A DNA stretch of 64,000 nucleotides from positions 22,256,258-22,320,257 of the forward strand of contig NC_092646.1 in NCBI RefSeq assembly GCF_039555335.1, in the 5' to 3' direction. Source of the DNA: Amphiura filiformis (Eukaryota > Echinodermata > Ophiuroidea > Amphilepidida > Amphiuridae). This document shows, one piece after another, positions 60,401-64,000 of the stretch. How positions within the stretch are numbered: position 1 is the first letter of the stretch; every line of letters starts with the position of its first letter. A program made the translations under genes and the position numbers. Under the pieces are notes generated by a model. It was not told the origin of the DNA and did not search any database. It saw only the letters and a list, made by a program, of their open reading frames with translations.

Positions 60401-61549
60401 AGCTGTTGACAAGGCAATCAAGAGTTATTGGAATGAAGAGCTGATTAATGATGCTAAAATTAAATCTTCCTTAAAGCATCTCAACACGTCTAATCTCCAG
60501 ATAGGACGACCTCATCAAGTATGGGCATCCTTACCAACTAACCCAAGAGATGTTGAGAGAGCCAGCATCAAAGCAAGACTACTTACTGACACCTATGTTC
60601 TACAAAGCAACCGTGCAAAATTCAACCAGCATAAAGTTGAAGGTACATGTCTGCTGTGTAAGTCAGAAGAGGAAACTAAACATCATTTTCTGCTGACCTG
60701 TGAAGAACTAGAACAACCAAGAAAGTTCTACGCCGAAGGCTTGAGAGATTTCTCTCGAGAACTATCCTGAGTGCAAGGTGAATGAAATTATGCGCAACAG
60801 GAAGCTGATTCTTCAACTACTACTAGATTCTTCACACTCAGATATAGCTGTCCACATATGCTTGACACCTGATTCTACAGCTGAAATCGAAGCCATCACA
60901 AGGAGCTGGTGCTACGCTTTACATGTCCACCGGAGTGCTCTGATTGCTAGGATTTCTACAACATAGCCTGTTGTTGTGGTCTGAAACCACATTTTAATAG
61001 TTTCTTGGCCTCATTTGTGTGTCCGCATCCCTCTTGTTTTTATATAATCATGGACTGTAGAAACAAAATAGCTACAGTCCATGCTTTATTAATTGACATG
61101 TTCGGCACTTCTCGCATTAGCCGACATTGCGGATATGTATTTAATAATGCTGTTGCAGCTATTTTTCATTGTATATTTTTTGATTAATTGTTTTTTGTAT
61201 CTGAAGTGGCACAATTTGTATTTTAGCCACCTTATGTATTTGTGCTAGTTGCAAGGTCTAAGCCAGTGTTAAATACCTGCTATTGCCAGAACCTAATATA
61301 TTTGTGCATCACCTACATGCATGCATTACATTTAAAACTCATAACTTCTCAACATCAGCTCAAATGCTATTTTGAACTCACACCATAATCTAGTACCTGA
61401 GCATGTACATAATACATATAGCTTGGCTTGCTTTGAGTGTTTTATATTCTATTGTGACAGTGTGGTGTTTTCGTCTGTGGAGTTACCAGTGACATTCACG
61501 CATAAAGCGGTGCACCTGAAACAAGAGGTGGGAAGTCCAGAATTGATTG
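57462..61549 (+). mobile_element. Non-LTR retrotransposon (LINE), 4.1 kb, near complete
   Basis: Inserted into a GTGACC-type element, with a probable 5-bp duplication AGTGA (57457-57461 and 61550-61554) and an (ATTGA)-like tail. The order is APE endonuclease, reverse transcriptase, C-terminal Cys-His motif, then 3' UTR (60967-61549). No separate ORF1 is seen. The first 29 bp (57462-57490) are repeated directly at 57491-57519. The clade is uncertain; the CADD catalytic motif and RQGGVTSAP resemble CR1/I-related lineages of marine invertebrates. Confidence 0.8.
57495..60966 (+). pseudogene. LINE ORF2: APE endonuclease-reverse transcriptase, frameshifted
   Basis: Endonuclease (about 57495-58210): MEIKIATYNVKNVNANLLA, VLAVQEHW, YGGVALFWR, then after a shift near 57800 VNVYMPSRG, LLGDFNASL, QIDYILT and SDHVPVFG. 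These are the catalytic QEH, GDFN and SDH blocks. RT: NGKAQDPHNLSAEHLKY and KGILTPILKKKK. A shift near 59175 gives LDVSKAFDVVNHAILFD. A second shift near 59450 leads to KQGVRQGGVTSAPIYKAYTN and CADDMAIL (catalytic Asp pair). Further on VLPRMLYGIEA and, after shifts near 60080 and 60270, CLLCKSEEETKHHFLLTCEE, a C2HC-type C-terminal motif. The last stretch (60778-60966) is in yet another frame. At least five frame breaks leave the element dead, but no internal stops occur over 1.4 kb of the largest ORF, so it is fairly young. Confidence 0.85.
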
Positions 61550-61797
61550 AGTGACCGCCAATTATGACCATTTGATATTTAATACCAGCAATGTAGAAAA
61601 GAGATATATTAGTAGCACCAAAATGTACCTTTTTACTGAAGTAGCAAAGTTTAACAAGCCATAACCCCGCTTCTGGATATTGTTTGAAGTTAAATGATAT
61701 ATCATTGTAAAGCTTATGATATATATTTTCTAAATACGCAAGAAAACAGAATTGACCAGGGGCCGACTTTACGAGCGTTTCGATGTGGATGGTCACA

Positions 61798-62990
61798 TTT
61801 ATTCTGTTTAGGCCATATAAAAAAATAAATTAGCTTTCGCATCCACCTGGTTTTTGAAAAGTGAGGCGGAGGGAGGGTTTTTTGGTTTTTTTCCTTTCAA
61901 GTTGAATCATGTCTTTTTCGGATGATAGCCAAAATATTATATTTATAGTAAAGGTTTTTTTTTATGAACGAACTACGAACAAAACACAGCAATAATCATA
62001 CACCTAGCTGCTGAGTTCTGTCCTCAAAAGAATACGGCCAGCGGCCTTACTTTCCGCTTCTTTTGCTCAATACATTTATCGGTATAGGCCTACTACAAAA
62101 TACTAATACTGCAAATCATTGATAGGCCTACATCTAAATACATTTTAAGTTCTCAGCCTGAACCAGTCATCACTTAGTGCTAATTGTTTAATTCTATGCA
62201 TGCGGACTGCCGGCACTTTGATTTATGTTTGTTTTCGTATTTTTCAGTGTTTTATCGTACTTTTAGAAACAAAATAAAAAATAAAAATAAATCCATGTGG
62301 GGCCCAAAACCCAGGCGGGCGGTGGACGCGAAACGAATAATTAATTTTATGTGGCCTTATAATTATGTTCAAATTTGGATGAAAGTTACCAAAGCCTCCG
62401 TAATTATCGGTATGTCGATGAGTCAACTGTATCTTTTGAGCAAGATTTGCCTATTTTGGGCAGTCTAAAATTTTGCTGAAGTGTAATTTTAGCAACAGTT
62501 TTTATGCAATCAATTACATGTCGTGTTTACTTCTGAACTTCCATTGTGCTTGCTTTACACAGTGATGGTGTCATCACTGTCATGCTTAAAGGGAGACACT
62601 GCTGCAGTGTCGGGGGAGCTGAAAATTACCTTTGCCAACACCTGCAACCCCGGTTGCAAAGAATCAGTGATGTTTCTGGTGTTGGATTTCCCTTTGGGTG
62701 CTCCCAGGAGGATACATGTTTAGTGCTGAATATTGTATAAAGAGTATAGGAAGTGTTTCATGGCTTTGATAGGTTAGGGTTAATACTGGTCTCTCAAGAG
62801 CACCTTGTGAGTTATGTGCGGCTGGACTTGTTCCTTAAACTGCTGGAGAACAGTGCGGTTAGACCATGTGTTGTATTCTGGTAGGTTTAGTCTTAGTTCC
62901 AAGGTGTTCTGCCATGTCTCACTTTACTATAGCCTTTATCCATTCAGTGTCCATTCAGTATCCTTCATCTAATCCAGCTATGGTTCAAAT
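61798..62990. other. Non-coding within the presumed UTP11 intron
   Basis: AT-rich. Short ORFs near 62184-62468 and 62523-62740 have no domain. I see no transposon ends. Confidence 0.5.
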
Positions 62991-62999
62991 AGTTTGGAA

Positions 63000-63338
63000 C
63001 CACCTATTCCAATGGCGGATGAAGAGTACAACTCTCAACGGCTAAAGAGCGGATGAGAATGATTATGTCATTCCAACGGTCAACAGGATGGTGTTGAACA
63101 TGTCACCATAGGTCAAATAACTTCCCTGGCCAACGTGTTCCGGGCCAGGGCGTGCCACTATAAATATGTGGATTTCGGCTGCTGTTGCCTCCGAAATATG
63201 CTGTTCAGGGCTGATCACCCGCTCAGTTGCCAGACACGGACTAAAATAAGTCTGGCAAACTAATGATTACTGAAAACTACAAACAAATATCCAAATACTA
63301 GATCGAAGGTAGCTGGGCAGACGTCTTCTTCTGACTCT
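63000..63338 (+). other. Probable 5' UTR of the edge LINE
   Basis: Moderately GC-rich compared with its surroundings. It contains CACTATAAATATGTGG (63160-63175), a TATA-like word. It leads without break into the endonuclease ORF. The true 5' end of the element is not determined. Confidence 0.4.
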
Positions 63339-64000
63339 ATGACGGGCCAGCGGGAACCTGGCACACCATCACAGACTGTTGGTCCCGATATGTCTCGTCT
63401 ACCTACCTCCAAACCACTTGTAGTATCCACCTACAATGTGCGTACACTACACCAACAAGGAAAAACCCATCAACTATTTACGGGTTGTAGCGATGCAGGC
63501 GTCGACATTGTCGGTGTGCAAGAGCACCGTCTTATTACATCATCCCCCACTGACGAGTTATGGTCAGACGACAAGAACTGGGTACTTATTTACAGTTCTG
63601 CCACAGACCAGAGGCAGGGAGGTGTTGGACTTCTAATGTCAAGGCACATCCATAGGTGTCTTCAGAGCGTGCAGACCATCAATCAAAGAATACTAACAGC
63701 TTCATTTAATGGGAACCCCCAGCTTACGGTTACAATTATTTATGCCCCAACTGAATCAGCAACCTCAGGAGAAAAGGACAGTTTCTATAATCCACTAGAA
63801 GACCATCTTGAAAAGGTGAAGAGGCACAACATCCACCTCGTCATTGGTGATTTCAATGCCAGAATTGGCCAAGATAGCCATGTATCTCATCCAGCTGTGG
63901 TTGGTCCTCATTGTTTTTACGACACAACAAATGACAATGGAGAGAGACTAGTGAATTTATGCCAGGAATTCAAGCTCCGTCCTTCACAACCAAGATTTCC
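63339..64000 (+). CDS. LINE ORF2, intact endonuclease domain, cut by the window edge
   Basis: Open for 220 codons from MTGQREPGTPSQ to the edge, with no stop. A second Met lies at 63390 (MSRLPTSKP). APE/EEP motifs appear in order: VVSTYNVRTLHQQG, DIVGVQEHRL, QGGVGLLMSRH, TIIYAPTESA and LVIGDFNARIGQD. GVQEH and GDFNARIG carry the metal-binding and catalytic Glu, Asp and Asn. The style (YNVRTL, QEHR, GDFNARIG) is closest to RTE-like or related LINE endonucleases and differs from the LINE at 57462. The downstream RT is not in view. This enzyme nicks target DNA for target-primed reverse transcription. The unbroken frame suggests a young, possibly active copy. Confidence 0.85.
   Translation, partial: MTGQREPGTPSQTVGPDMSRLPTSKPLVVSTYNVRTLHQQGKTHQLFTGCSDAGVDIVGVQEHRLITSSPTDELWSDDKNWVLIYSSATDQRQGGVGLLMSRHIHRCLQSVQTINQRILTASFNGNPQLTVTIIYAPTESATSGEKDSFYNPLEDHLEKVKRHNIHLVIGDFNARIGQDSHVSHPAVVGPHCFYDTTNDNGERLVNLCQEFKLRPSQPRF

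Larger units (their letters stand above)
57158..61797. mobile_element. TIR element (GTGACC ends) split by a LINE
   Basis: Left TGTGACCATCCATCTCAAAC then GCTCGTAAAGTCGGC; right GCCGACTTTACGAGCGTTTC and GGATGGTCACA. The arms are about 36 bp. Without the LINE the element is about 550 bp, like the copy at 51687-52282. The two copies share internal sequence such as CAACAATTAACAATGAGAG and ACCTCGTTGACTTGGGGATG. Confidence 0.75.

Overview
This window is repeat-rich animal nuclear DNA, not bacterial. It has long AT-rich stretches without ORFs, splice-site-like boundaries, non-LTR retrotransposons, many terminal-inverted-repeat (TIR) elements and C2H2 zinc-finger (ZNF) genes. The frequent TAGGCCTA-type words, the MITE families and the SINE tail recall marine invertebrate deuterostomes such as echinoderms or hemichordates. 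That assignment is an impression, not something the sequence proves.

Layout. 1-4.9 kb: non-coding DNA with a hAT-like MITE, other short TIR elements and a LINE 3' tail. 5.0-7.7 kb: decayed C2H2 array interrupted by a transposase-like relic. 7.7-8.9 kb: a TTAA-flanked foldback MITE and a LINE 3' end. 8.9-16.2 kb: tandem array of a 179-bp two-finger unit, split by a 5-kb transposon (10009-15027) that itself holds a 3.3-kb transposon (10568-13825). 16.9-24.75 kb: two arrays of a ~274-bp finger unit and one of a 106-bp finger-derived unit. 19.2-31.2 kb: repeatedly duplicated modules made of foldback elements, plus-strand finger exons and minus-strand finger genes. The best preserved is a 16-finger gene (29483-31145, minus) with one homopolymer frameshift. 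31.3-41.6 kb: a ~110-bp tandem repeat, two copies of a ~2-kb TIR transposon, nested MITEs and a tRNA-derived SINE. 42.4-44.0 kb: a plus-strand ZNF gene (14 clear fingers plus a broken last one) with two frame lesions. 44-54 kb: mostly TIR/foldback elements. 54685-54744: first coding exon of a gene matching UTP11, a conserved SSU-processome protein. Its next exon is not visible, so intron 1 probably runs off the window and contains everything to 64 kb. That includes a 4.1-kb LINE inserted in an older MITE, and the intact 5' part of a second LINE at the right edge.

How it fits together. The dominant theme is ZNF expansion and death. At least three tandem repeat families here derive from C2H2 fingers but have periods not divisible by three (179, ~274 and 106 bp). 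Each family shares a defining frame lesion or fusion at a finger boundary. Amplification therefore seems to have followed loss of coding function, giving satellite-like DNA made from zinc fingers. Transposon insertions with readable target duplications and empty-site paralogues let the order of events be read locally. Only the two multi-finger genes, UTP11 exon 1 and the edge LINE look close to functional coding sequence.
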